Source: a virus
Direction: 5' to 3' (one strand)
Virus record (IMG/VR): IMGVR_UViG_3300042564_005462
Coordinates: 1-35,997 of that record
Length of the DNA stretch: 35,997 nt
The stretch's first letter is position 1. Each line of letters starts with the position of its first letter. Shown here in pieces: positions 6,427-16,800 of the stretch. Made by a program: the position numbers and the translations under genes. The notes beneath the pieces were generated by a model. The model worked only from the letters and a program-made list of their open reading frames with translations, made no database searches and was not told the origin of the DNA.

Positions 6427-9400
6427 ATGTCAGAAAAGAATCTTTATTTCTTTAACAAAGAAGGAGACTATCTAAATTTCAGTTATAATGAATTTGATCA
6501 AAGATTTGAGGGAAATATACTTTTTCATGAAAATTCTAATGATACATATAAAACGTATGGAATTTACACACTAGAAAAAATAGATTCATTTGAGTATGAG
6601 TTACCAGGTCAGTTAACAACTGATAAATTTCAATTATTCAACGATTATGGACTTCACTTTTATTCAGCTAAGTATGCTACTCAGAGTGTAATAAAAGTAG
6701 AACCTGTTAATAATGATCCTGATTTTTATACAAAGTGGATTTATGGTGATGATTTTGATGTTAAGTTTCCACTTGGTACACTAATTAAATTCAATAGTTC
6801 AATTTTAGAGTTCATAAATCTAAATCAAACATATGTTGTTGTTAGTTCTAAAAAGGGAGCTATAATGATATTATCTCAAATGGATAATGCAACATTTGAA
6901 ACATCATATTATCAAATATATTTAGATGAATATGGTGATAACTTTGAGGACATAACAATCTCTGGTATTAATGCGGTTGGTGTTTATAACTATATTGATT
7001 CAAGTTATAATAATAATTTATCTCTTTGGTCTGAACCTAATTTTTATGATAAGTACTATGTTGGTAAGAAATTAAATATAGTAAATACTGAAAAAAATGA
7101 TGGTATTTTAACCGTTAAAAATATAGATGTTACCGACACCGCTCACTTTGAGTATTATGTTAATAAAACATCACTTCCTACTAATACAAATCTTGTAATG
7201 GAGGTTATAACGAGAACTGATGTTCCAAAGGTATATGAAGGTGAAATTGATTTAACATCTAATAATAGAATATATGTTGATCCAACAAACTATCCTCAAA
7301 TATTAAAATCTGGTACTGAGTTTAAAGTAATAGGATCTGTGAATAATACTAATTTCTTTACAGTTGCTAGTGTACCTGACTTTAACTATATTACAACGAC
7401 TACTTATCACGCTACACAATCTCAAGTTTTATACAAAAATAGAGTATATCAATGTGTTAAAGGATATACTCAAAGTTACGGTGGTGCAATTAGTGTTTCT
7501 TATATAACACCAGATAATACAGAATATTGGGGAGCTCCTGACCATATAAAAGTTAATGAGGCTATTACTCCTGATACTTTACTATTTGGTCAATTATATT
7601 TAACAACAGATAGATATTACTTTGATTTTGGCTGGACTGGTTCAAATGCTATAACACTTGCTTCAGTAGCTCAAAAATACCAAGAGGATTTAAAAATTTT
7701 TAATATTGACTTATATTACAAAGATAATAAGTTAAGAGCTGATTTAGTTTACCCTAGTAAATATTCAACTGTTAATTTTTATCATACTCAATTAGGTTCA
7801 ACATATTCAATTGGTAATATGTTAGAAACTCGTGAAAGATTAGTTGAAGTTGTGGAAACATTAAACTATGAGTTTAATTATGATTATTCCGAGAATATAA
7901 AATATAATATTGTTTTTACTGATTTAGATGAATATGGATTTAAAGTTACTATAAATGGAATGGTATATGATGAAGAAGTTGCTTTTGTTTATACTGGTTC
8001 TGAAATTGATATGGAGAGAACTATCGATAGAACTCTTAGAAACTGGTTAACAAGATATTATGTTCAACTTTATACATTAGGTATAAATGCTGAGATAAAA
8101 TATATTGGTAATTACAATTCTATATTCTACAACTCTATTGTACTTATTTCTGAATATCCTAATGTTCCTATGATACTTAATAGTGTTTTGGTTGGTTCAA
8201 CCGCTAACTTTTATATTGAACATTCACGAGTTTTACTTAATGATTTAGGTCCTTATTTTAATATTAATATAAATAACAATGATTATGGAGTATCCACTGT
8301 TTATGGAGCTTCTGCTATTCCAAATATACCAAGTACTTTACAAAGTTGGGTAGACTCACATGCTGAGACATTACTACCTTTTGATATAATTGTGATTAAT
8401 ATAAATAATTTGTTAAAGTTTGATGTTACAAGTTTAGAAAGAAGATTAGAATATACTATTAACTCTGGTAAAATTAATTTACCTGGTATATATGACTACA
8501 CAATAACTGATAAGATTTTAGGTAATCATGGATCTTTAATTGCGTCAAACCAAATTTTACTTCCATCTACATCTGGTGTTTCTTTTGAACAGGAGGGATT
8601 TGCTACGGGAATGGCACTTGCTATAAATAATACATTTCATCCTTATGTTAACCAAGAGTATGTTGTTCAATTTTTAGATCCATTAGTTATGGATTTAAGT
8701 TATCAAGGTCCTTTCTGGGGATTGACAGATAGTATTTGTAATTCATCTGCTTTTATTACATTGGCATTTAATACCGGATTTGGACAAACAGCTTGTTCGG
8801 GTCCAATTGGTCCAACTGGATTTGGTGGTGAATTTGACACTTTACCTTATGGTGGATTTAATCCGGTCATGTTTAGTGTTACATATAATCCAAATAGTTA
8901 TACTTTAAATGGATTTGACTTTAGTTCTTATCCGGGTTCTGGTAATTTAGTAGATATTAAATATATTCAATTATCTAGTTCTATATTAGCTTATGGTGAT
9001 GGATTAGTGGCAATTGACTCTTATTTTGGTGATTATATTACTACGGTTAATTTACCAGGTAACACACAAAGTATTGAGATGGAATTCAATACAGTTAATA
9101 ACTATGTTTATTGTTTATCTAAACACAATATCTATGTTGTTGACTCAATGATAAATACCTTAGTTGGTAGTATGAGTTTGTATGGTACAGCTAGTGATAT
9201 GGCTATTAATCCTGTTAATGGTGATGTTTACATTTCTTATGAGACAGAACCTAAAGTTGATATATTTTCTTATAATAACTTAACATCGGTTCCTAGTGGT
9301 TCATTGAACTTGGCTTCTTTAGTTAGTTCGGGAATAAGTAGAACTGGTAAAATGGTATTTAATGATTTTGAAGGAGATATGTATATCACGACTGATAATG

Positions 9401-12162
9401 ATTTTGTTGTTAGAGTTAATTCTGATAGATCTATTCAAACTACATACGGTATACTTGGATTGACACACTCAATATTTTACGAGCCAGTTGAAGAAGCTAT
9501 TTATGTTTATGGTTCTGCTAGTTTGTGGAAAATCGATAATAATCTTACACAATCAATATCTGGATTAACGGCTGGATTTGCTGATGTTATTTATAACAAC
9601 ACCTCAGGTGAGATGAATATTTCAGATTCTTCTGGTAATTTTACAAGATTGGATTTAGATGCTAATATTACATCTCAGACTTTTACATCTGGTGAATATG
9701 GTTATCTAAGTGTTAATCAGTTTGATGGTGATGTCTACAGAACAAATTTAACTTCAGCTTCTACTGGTATTAGAGTTTTTGACTCAAATACTGGTGCTGT
9801 TAAACACACTTCTTCTATATCAGCTATTGCTACTAAGATAATTTATAACCCTGAGAGAAAATCTGTTTGGGCCATACAACCATCGATAAATTCAGTTGTT
9901 GAAATTTTAGTAACACTTAACGGAACTATAAATTTAATATCATCTACATCATCACTTATAAGTGAGAACTTATATGGTACATTAGATCCTAATTATGTTC
10001 CTAAAGATGATATTTGGTTAAAAACAAGAGAGTATTTTAGAAGACCAAGAGAAAACTTCCAAAATGATTCAATTCCGGTTAAGTATTATTGGAAATGGAT
10101 ATCTGATGAAGTTCCTGACTTCTTTATTTATGATTTTTCAGGTGAACAATTAGCGACAACCGGTGCTTATTCTTATACTGGTCCAAAACCATTAACAAAC
10201 GTTGTACTTAATAAGTTACCTAATAAAGATATAACAAAAATATCTTATCCTGAATATCAACAAACTATATTTGATAGAGTTGACTTTACTTTAAGTTATA
10301 TTGATGATGAGACTGATATATCAACAGCTGCTGAACCATTAGAATTGTTCTTAGGATTTAAATCTAATGATGAAGGTGCTTTGAGGTCTGTTCTTCAACT
10401 TTATAAAAGTGAGGAAATTCAATTTAATATTACTTCTGATGTTAATACAACTTTAACTTTTGATACTATTAATGATAATGATAAAAGAGGTATAGTAAAA
10501 ATCAATACAAATTCATCAGAGACATTCACAAATAAAGGACTTAAACCTGGCCAACATATTGTAATCTATGTTAAAGATGATAGTAATTCTAAGAATCAAT
10601 ATATTTCTGAAAACAATGGTATTGTTCTTAAAGTAAGAGAAGTTTATACCAAAACTCTAATTGTTGATTTCTTTAATGTTTCTTATGATTTATTAGAAGC
10701 TGAATCAACTGTTATTTCTAATTATCCATCTACTGGTAATACTACATATTTAAAGACTACTATAAAGGTTAAAGATAGAGAGATAGGAAGATTTATCACA
10801 TATGGTCAAACAGAAGAAGAAGATATCAGATTTAAAGTTGAATTAGGAAATATTGGTAAGTTAATTAGTCCAGATGAGATATTTATTTTCAAAGAGTATG
10901 ATATTAATGAAGGTGGTGTTGATTGGATTTTCTTGAATAAGAAAAGAAAAGAAATGTTGATGAACAAAGATGTTATATTTTCTTACATAGGATCTTATAA
11001 GTCAATAATAAATGCTATCAACTATTTTGGATATAATGATTTACAACTAAATGAGTATTATAGAAATATAGATGGATCCTCTAGAGATTTTGGTAAATTA
11101 TTTAAAGTTGAAATTCCTGATATATTTGATAATACTATTAAAGGTTGGAATGAGAATGACTTTCTTAAAAACACACTACCTAATGAAAAGTTTGAAGAAA
11201 CTAATTCATTTAACCTAACTTATTTTATAACAGATACTGAAGGTAATTATATACTAAACTATACTTTAGATGAGATTATTATAAAGTTACAAGGACTGAA
11301 GTTCTGGTTGAAAAAGAATATTGTTCCTTTAACTCATAAGATATTAGATATAACTGGTAGAACATTCTTAAAAAGTGGTACTCAAATACAACATAATTTA
11401 TACGATATTAAAATATTTAATATGAGAGAGGAAATGACACCAGTCACATTTAAAATGAATGAGGCATATCTTTACCCAGTTAATAGTGGATCTACAGTTT
11501 ATAACTGTGTATTAGACTTCTATAGTATAATACCTGAGAGTAGCATACCAATTATTCCTTATGTGGATAATCCAAAACCTTATAATGATGCTAATTTAAC
11601 TCCACCTGATTACTTTAATATTAAAATAAGAACGTATAAAACATATAAAGAGTGGGTTCCATTTACAACTTATAATACAGGTGATAAAGTTCTTTACTAT
11701 AATACTTTATATGAGTCAGTAATTGATAATAATAAAATTAAAAATCCAAGAAAATATGATAATATTAGTACTTGGTCAGCTAATATATCTTATCAAGTGT
11801 CTAATGTTACTGAATATAACAGAGATTATTATGTTTATAGTGGATTAGGTACAGCAACTTCTAGTACTCCAAATAATGATACACTAAATTGGTTAAATGT
11901 AACAGAGTGGAAAAAGATAGATTTAGAACCAGTTCAAACAATAAATGAGTTTAGATCCGGTGATGATTTATTACCTTATAACTTTACAATAGATTCAAAT
12001 TTGGATCCATTTATAATTATTGAAGTTAGTTCTGATAATAGTTATGGTCAGACATATACAGATAAAAAAAGTTACCTAATAAAAGGTCTTAAAGACCTAA
12101 CTGATGAATACTCATATATTGATCCAATAGGACCTTTCCAAGCAATAACTCCAGTTTATTAA
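6427..12162 (+). CDS. Giant virion protein (baseplate/fibre type) with beta-propeller and C-terminal carbohydrate-binding-like modules
   Basis: At 1911 residues this is the largest gene in the window, and it is rich in Tyr, Asn, Thr and beta structure as phage tail proteins are. The first 800 residues are beta-rich and hold a W/Y module near residues 325-370 like a small sugar-binding fold. Residues about 838-1165 contain repeated strands of the form N-x-V-N-x-D-V-Y-I with G-x-V/T turns, typical of a YVTN/NHL-like beta-propeller. Residues 1507-1548 (KEMLMNKDVIFSYIGSYKSI and following, then FGYND) resemble a helical motif in P2 gpI-type tail proteins. The last 180 residues have two modules with W-x-Y-x-x-G-D-K-V-x-Y, close to CBM5/12. 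Receptor or host-surface binding, or a baseplate scaffold, is inferred. A terminator follows. Confidence 0.6.
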   Translation: MSEKNLYFFNKEGDYLNFSYNEFDQRFEGNILFHENSNDTYKTYGIYTLEKIDSFEYELPGQLTTDKFQLFNDYGLHFYSAKYATQSVIKVEPVNNDPDFYTKWIYGDDFDVKFPLGTLIKFNSSILEFINLNQTYVVVSSKKGAIMILSQMDNATFETSYYQIYLDEYGDNFEDITISGINAVGVYNYIDSSYNNNLSLWSEPNFYDKYYVGKKLNIVNTEKNDGILTVKNIDVTDTAHFEYYVNKTSLPTNTNLVMEVITRTDVPKVYEGEIDLTSNNRIYVDPTNYPQILKSGTEFKVIGSVNNTNFFTVASVPDFNYITTTTYHATQSQVLYKNRVYQCVKGYTQSYGGAISVSYITPDNTEYWGAPDHIKVNEAITPDTLLFGQLYLTTDRYYFDFGWTGSNAITLASVAQKYQEDLKIFNIDLYYKDNKLRADLVYPSKYSTVNFYHTQLGSTYSIGNMLETRERLVEVVETLNYEFNYDYSENIKYNIVFTDLDEYGFKVTINGMVYDEEVAFVYTGSEIDMERTIDRTLRNWLTRYYVQLYTLGINAEIKYIGNYNSIFYNSIVLISEYPNVPMILNSVLVGSTANFYIEHSRVLLNDLGPYFNININNNDYGVSTVYGASAIPNIPSTLQSWVDSHAETLLPFDIIVININNLLKFDVTSLERRLEYTINSGKINLPGIYDYTITDKILGNHGSLIASNQILLPSTSGVSFEQEGFATGMALAINNTFHPYVNQEYVVQFLDPLVMDLSYQGPFWGLTDSICNSSAFITLAFNTGFGQTACSGPIGPTGFGGEFDTLPYGGFNPVMFSVTYNPNSYTLNGFDFSSYPGSGNLVDIKYIQLSSSILAYGDGLVAIDSYFGDYITTVNLPGNTQSIEMEFNTVNNYVYCLSKHNIYVVDSMINTLVGSMSLYGTASDMAINPVNGDVYISYETEPKVDIFSYNNLTSVPSGSLNLASLVSSGISRTGKMVFNDFEGDMYITTDNDFVVRVNSDRSIQTTYGILGLTHSIFYEPVEEAIYVYGSASLWKIDNNLTQSISGLTAGFADVIYNNTSGEMNISDSSGNFTRLDLDANITSQTFTSGEYGYLSVNQFDGDVYRTNLTSASTGIRVFDSNTGAVKHTSSISAIATKIIYNPERKSVWAIQPSINSVVEILVTLNGTINLISSTSSLISENLYGTLDPNYVPKDDIWLKTREYFRRPRENFQNDSIPVKYYWKWISDEVPDFFIYDFSGEQLATTGAYSYTGPKPLTNVVLNKLPNKDITKISYPEYQQTIFDRVDFTLSYIDDETDISTAAEPLELFLGFKSNDEGALRSVLQLYKSEEIQFNITSDVNTTLTFDTINDNDKRGIVKINTNSSETFTNKGLKPGQHIVIYVKDDSNSKNQYISENNGIVLKVREVYTKTLIVDFFNVSYDLLEAESTVISNYPSTGNTTYLKTTIKVKDREIGRFITYGQTEEEDIRFKVELGNIGKLISPDEIFIFKEYDINEGGVDWIFLNKKRKEMLMNKDVIFSYIGSYKSIINAINYFGYNDLQLNEYYRNIDGSSRDFGKLFKVEIPDIFDNTIKGWNENDFLKNTLPNEKFEETNSFNLTYFITDTEGNYILNYTLDEIIIKLQGLKFWLKKNIVPLTHKILDITGRTFLKSGTQIQHNLYDIKIFNMREEMTPVTFKMNEAYLYPVNSGSTVYNCVLDFYSIIPESSIPIIPYVDNPKPYNDANLTPPDYFNIKIRTYKTYKEWVPFTTYNTGDKVLYYNTLYESVIDNNKIKNPRKYDNISTWSANISYQVSNVTEYNRDYYVYSGLGTATSSTPNNDTLNWLNVTEWKKIDLEPVQTINEFRSGDDLLPYNFTIDSNLDPFIIIEVSSDNSYGQTYTDKKSYLIKGLKDLTDEYSYIDPIGPFQAITPVY

Positions 12163-12166
12163 GCAT

Positions 12167-12198
12167 AAAAAAACCTCAGAAAATTCTGAGGTTTTTTG
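12167..12198. terminator. Bidirectional terminator between convergent genes
   Basis: CCTCAGA-AAAT-TCTGAGG forms a stable stem flanked by an A tract on the left and a T tract on the right. It lies between the convergent giant virion gene and the minus-strand gene ending at 12210, so it can serve both. Confidence 0.9.
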
Positions 12199-12209
12199 TT
12201 TCTTTATGA

Positions 12210-12863
12210 TTAAATAACTTCACCTTGTACTGTCTCAGGTTGTCTATTTTCCATTGTAACACCATCTTCAAATGTTAGAACCCAATCTTGAACATCAGCT
12301 GATAGATTTTTACCAGTTGTATCATAGTAATTGAATATTTTACTGATAGCTCCAATTTTCATTAGAACTTCTGCAAAAAGATAAGAATCTTTTACCAATC
12401 CTTTAACTGTGTGTTTAGATATTAAGTGATAAACATATGTGATTTCAGTTGCGTTAACTGGGAAAGAAGTCAAGTCTTCATCATTTGTATATTTACCTTC
12501 TTTCATAGAGTCGAATAAATCTTTCAATTCAATTGCAAAAAATACACTATTCACATCATATTCTAATTTAGTTAAAACTAAATCAGTTAAGAATTTATGT
12601 TGAGGTCTATTTAGTTGGAAGTTGTATTTAGCTTCTTTTAACTCATTGATATACTCTTTCCATAAAGATTGAGCTTTTTGATAAAGTTCATCTTTTTCCT
12701 TGTTAGTTTTACCTTTTCCAGAATTTGTAAAGATATACTCTTTAATAGAGTTTAACTTATCATCTAACGTATTCTCAACTTCTTTATCAACTAAAAGATA
12801 TTGTTTACCATTTTCTTCAACGCTAACTTCTGGTTTAATTACATTTGTTTCTATTTTTTCCAT
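12210..12863 (-). CDS. Unknown protein in the tail/tape-measure cluster
   Basis: The 217-residue protein is acidic and mostly helical. The N-terminal 30 residues look extended (ETNVIKPEVSVEENGKQYLL), followed by a Lys/Glu-rich helix with GKGKTNKEKDELYQKAQ and a Trp helix (LWKEYINELKEAKYNFQL). No signal peptide or membrane segment is seen and no family is recognised. It is the last gene of the minus-strand run starting at the tape measure (18060), and a terminator follows. A tail assembly or virion role is suggested by location only. Confidence 0.6.
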   Translation of the reverse strand: MEKIETNVIKPEVSVEENGKQYLLVDKEVENTLDDKLNSIKEYIFTNSGKGKTNKEKDELYQKAQSLWKEYINELKEAKYNFQLNRPQHKFLTDLVLTKLEYDVNSVFFAIELKDLFDSMKEGKYTNDEDLTSFPVNATEITYVYHLISKHTVKGLVKDSYLFAEVLMKIGAISKIFNYYDTTGKNLSADVQDWVLTFEDGVTMENRQPETVQGEVI

Positions 12864-12882
12864 TTTTTATTATTATTTTTTA

Positions 12883-13314
12883 TTATGCTATGAATTCTTC
12901 GTCAGTTTTCGCATCTTTCTTTTGTTCTTGGTAAAGTTCTTCAACTTTATTAGCTCTTGCTACTTTCTCCACTCCGTATTTATTAACAATTGATGAGAAT
13001 GTGTTTAAGTCAGTTTTACCTAATTTGATTTTACCTGTTTCGATATTGATGTTAATTTTATCAATTTCTTGTTCGATTAAAATAGTTGTTGATTCTTCAT
13101 CAAATACCATCATCAAATCTTCATTGATAGATACTAATATCTCTTTTTCTAAAAGAAATGAGAATTTTGGTGGAATCACTGATACTTTAATCAGTTCTTT
13201 TTGTTTTTCATCCCCCTCAAATTGAAATTTGATAGAAACTGGAAACGCTTTTTTGTTAAATACCTCAAAGAATGTTGCTATTGTATCCTCTGACAATTCG
13301 TAGAAATTATCCAT
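12883..13314 (-). CDS. Unknown protein, tail cluster
   Basis: The 143-residue protein is about half beta strands (FPVSIKFQFEGD, KVSVIPP, ILVSINEDLMMVFD) and ends in a charged helix with EQKKDAKTDEEF. The beta part is followed by ILIEQEIDKININIETGKIK. The family is not recognised, although small proteins with this pattern occur beside structural genes in related phages as far as I recall. It lies 19 bases upstream of the 217-residue unknown gene, without a Shine-Dalgarno sequence between them. Confidence 0.58.
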   Translation of the reverse strand: MDNFYELSEDTIATFFEVFNKKAFPVSIKFQFEGDEKQKELIKVSVIPPKFSFLLEKEILVSINEDLMMVFDEESTTILIEQEIDKININIETGKIKLGKTDLNTFSSIVNKYGVEKVARANKVEELYQEQKKDAKTDEEFIA

Positions 13315-13368
13315 ATATTATTTTTATTTGTTTTTTATTATAAGAAAATTAAGTGAAAATGTTTAGTG

Positions 13369-13794
13369 TTAAACTAACAAAAATGTTAAAATAGTACCTA
13401 ATATTATTGTAGTCGGAATAAATATATAATATAACCTATTATAGAATGTATTACTTTTGAATAAAGAGAATCCAATTACAATTAAATATGAATATTTATC
13501 CACCTTTTTAACTTCGTAAATATCAAATAACTCATTTAATCCTTTGGAGTTTAGAAATGTTGATGTTTCTTTTACAAACTCTCTAATAAAGTTTTGTGAT
13601 ATAGTATCTATATCTGATTTTTTAAGTGAGTAAGCTTCTCCAACTAATTCTTCAGGTACATTTAGAACAGTATATAATCTATTGGCATTATCAATTCTAA
13701 ATCCAAATTTTTGTAAAATCTCTGATTTATTAGATTTGATAATCTTTCTATAAGAAAGAAAAAGTTTTAATTTTTTTAAAAATGATGTTTTCAT
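13369..13794 (-). CDS. Tail-anchored membrane protein, unknown function
   Basis: A 141-residue protein with a basic N-terminus (MKTSFLKKLKLFLSYRKIIK), a middle domain with F-G-F-R-I-D-N-A-N-R-L-Y-T-V-L-N-V-P-E-E-L, and a hydrophobic C-terminal segment (YIFIPTTIILGTILTFLLV) that looks like one membrane helix. It lies 48 bases downstream of the tape measure candidate on the same strand. A membrane-facing job during infection or tail assembly is possible. Function is not known. Confidence 0.6.
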   Translation of the reverse strand: MKTSFLKKLKLFLSYRKIIKSNKSEILQKFGFRIDNANRLYTVLNVPEELVGEAYSLKKSDIDTISQNFIREFVKETSTFLNSKGLNELFDIYEVKKVDKYSYLIVIGFSLFKSNTFYNRLYYIFIPTTIILGTILTFLLV

Positions 13795-13842
13795 ATTTAT
13801 ATTATATAAAAAGTTTACTTATTTGTTTACTCTCTATTCTCA

Positions 13843-16800
13843 TCAAAAACCAAATATTCCGGTAGAATCTTGTTTTAGTAATTTTAATATCTCATCTAAT
13901 TTATCAACTACTGGATTTCCTTTATCACCTTTTGTTCCGGATGATAAAACACCAATCATTTGGTCCATTTGTTTTGATAAGTAGTGTAGACTATTTCTTT
14001 TAGCTTGTTCTGGTGTCAAATATCTATCAGGGTTTAATTTCTTATCAGATACTCTATCTCCAACACTCGACATTTTTGATTGCTTAGGCATTTGCATTTC
14101 AGTTCCACTTGATCCACTACCAGATTTTTTAGTCATTTTACCATCAGCTAAATCTCTGGTCATTGTACCCAAATCTTTCATGCTTTTTAAATTAAGAGTT
14201 CTCATTGCGAATCCTAACTTCATTAAAGAGTTTGCTAAGGCATCATATCCTTTTGCTAGAGTTACCATTCTTCTAACTATTTGAGATATAGGGTCGGTTC
14301 CTAACATGCTTTCTATTCCTTGTCCAATTCTTCCAAAGAAACTTGTACCTTTTTCTGCTTCTGCTAGTTTCTTAATAACTTGGTTGAAATCTAGTATATT
14401 TTTACCTACATTTTTCATGTAGTTTGGATCTATATTGAATGCGAAATACTTTTTATTTTCCCATAATATTTTAGCAACACTTATCAACTGTATAGTAAGA
14501 TCTTTTATTAAACTCAAATCTTTTCTTTCTCTTACTGTTGTTGAAGATTTAGAAGCTCCGATTCCAAAAAATCCACTACTTACAGTTGTTACAGTTTTTT
14601 CACTTACTAACATCTTATCTAACATTAGTGCTAGTTTTCCAAATCCTAGTAAGTTTTTAGATAAGTTTTGAATATAGTTTGAATCTATTTTGAATTCGAA
14701 ATACTTTTTATTTTCCCATAATATTTTAGCGACACTTATTAATTGTATAGTAAGATCTTTTACTAAACTTAAATCTCTTCTTTCTCTTACAGTTTTTGTA
14801 GACTTAGAAGATCCAATTCCAAATACTCCACTATTTGTTGTTACTACAGTTTTTTCACTTACTAACATCTTATCTAATTTCAATGCTAGAGTTCCAAATC
14901 CTAAAAGATTCTTAGATAGATTTTTTACAAAGTTTTGGTCTAACTTAACTTTAAAGAACTTTTGATTGGTCCAAAGAATTCTTGCTACATCAGCCATTGC
15001 TTGAACACCAACTTTTAATATCATTGAGTTCAAAGCAAATGAAGTAGTTGTGTAACCTCTTTCTTCAATTGTGTCAAATAGGTCCATAAATCCGATAACC
15101 GATTTACCTACACCTTTTGCCCATTCTGATGTTGGGTATGACTTCCAAGCTTCTGGTTTTACTTTTATAAATTCTTTTGCTGCTAATACTAATGCTTTTG
15201 CGATAGTAACAATACCATATTTCATATTGTCTATAACATCATCACCACTTTCATACCAACTTCTACCTGATAAAGCTTCAAATACTGGTGCGAATGCGTT
15301 TAGAGATGCTCCAACACCTTTACCCCAATCTTTTGATGGATATTTACCTTCTTCAAATTTAGCCTTTCCTTTCTCAAAAACACCAGCTGCTGCGACTATA
15401 CCTTCTGCTATTAGTATTATAGCTTTTTTCATTTTTTTCCCACCACTGTAAGGGAAATCAACTAACATACTATAAACTGGTGCAAATGCTCCGATTGCTA
15501 ATCCAACACCTTTTGCCCAAGCGACCGGTGGTCCGTTTACAAATGCCGCTTTATTTTTAGCAAAATACCAAGCCGCTGAGATGATACCACCAGATACAGT
15601 TCTTATCGCTTTTGCAAAATCATCTGGTCCTACACCACCTCCTCCGCCAAAAAGTCCAGGTGCATTATCTACCAACATTTGATAGACCGGTGAGAAAGCA
15701 CCTAAAGCGATACCTACACCTTTTGCCCAAGCCTCTGTTGGTCCTTGTTTATAATCTCCTTTTTGTAATATCTTAGAAACATCTACTATCGACCAAGCGA
15801 TATCTTTCAACATTTTACGACCCGCTTCGAAAGGATTGGTTCCTCCAAAGAATTCTACTACAGCTCCCATTGCACCTACAGCTCCTAGTAAAATGATTAA
15901 TGGTGTAAATACTGTGTATAATAAAGCAACAGAAGCCGACCATCCTACTATTCCTGGTAGATTATAATTACCTTTTGCTAAAATTCCAGCAACTCCAACA
16001 ATAGTTTTTGCAACCAATAGTGTTATTCCTAACCCAGCATAAAAGAATGGATTAATTGCATTAAATCCTAATAATATAGCTGCAACTCCAAATGTTGCTA
16101 AGGCTGCTGCTACTCCTAAATTCCAAGATAGTGTTGGATATTTTTTATAGTTACCTGCCGCTAATATATGAGATGTTGCTATTATAGTAACTGCCACTAA
16201 CATTATTATACCTAATCCAGCATAAAAGAATGGATTCATTGTTTGTGTTCCTAAGAGTAAAGCGGCAACTCCAAATACTCCTAAGGCCGCAGCTACTCCA
16301 AGTGACCATTTTAAGGACGGATATTTTTTATAATTTCCTGCCGCTAATATATGAGAGGTCAACATTATTGTCAGAGCCACTATTACTATTGCTATACCAC
16401 CTTTGACGTATGTTCCTACTCCACCTAACATGGTTAGAATTTTTGCTACTAATCCAAATGCTATTATCGCGATAGCTGTTAATAATGTCCATCTCCATCC
16501 TGGATACTTACTATACTTACCTTTACTTAAAAGTATAGAAGCCAACATAATAGAAGTTGCTAAAATAACTATTGAAATTGATCCTTTTATAACTGTAGAG
16601 AAACCTATTACCTTAACTAAAAATAAAGCTCCTATTCCAAGAACTATCAGTGCTAATGTTAAAACAACACTGAATACTAATATTTTAAGCATTAACATAA
16701 AAGGTATATCAGCAGTTTTATTTAAAATGTGTGATGATAACATAATAGCCAATGACATCACAACAAGTACAAGTGGTATTAGGAATAGTTTACCTTTACC

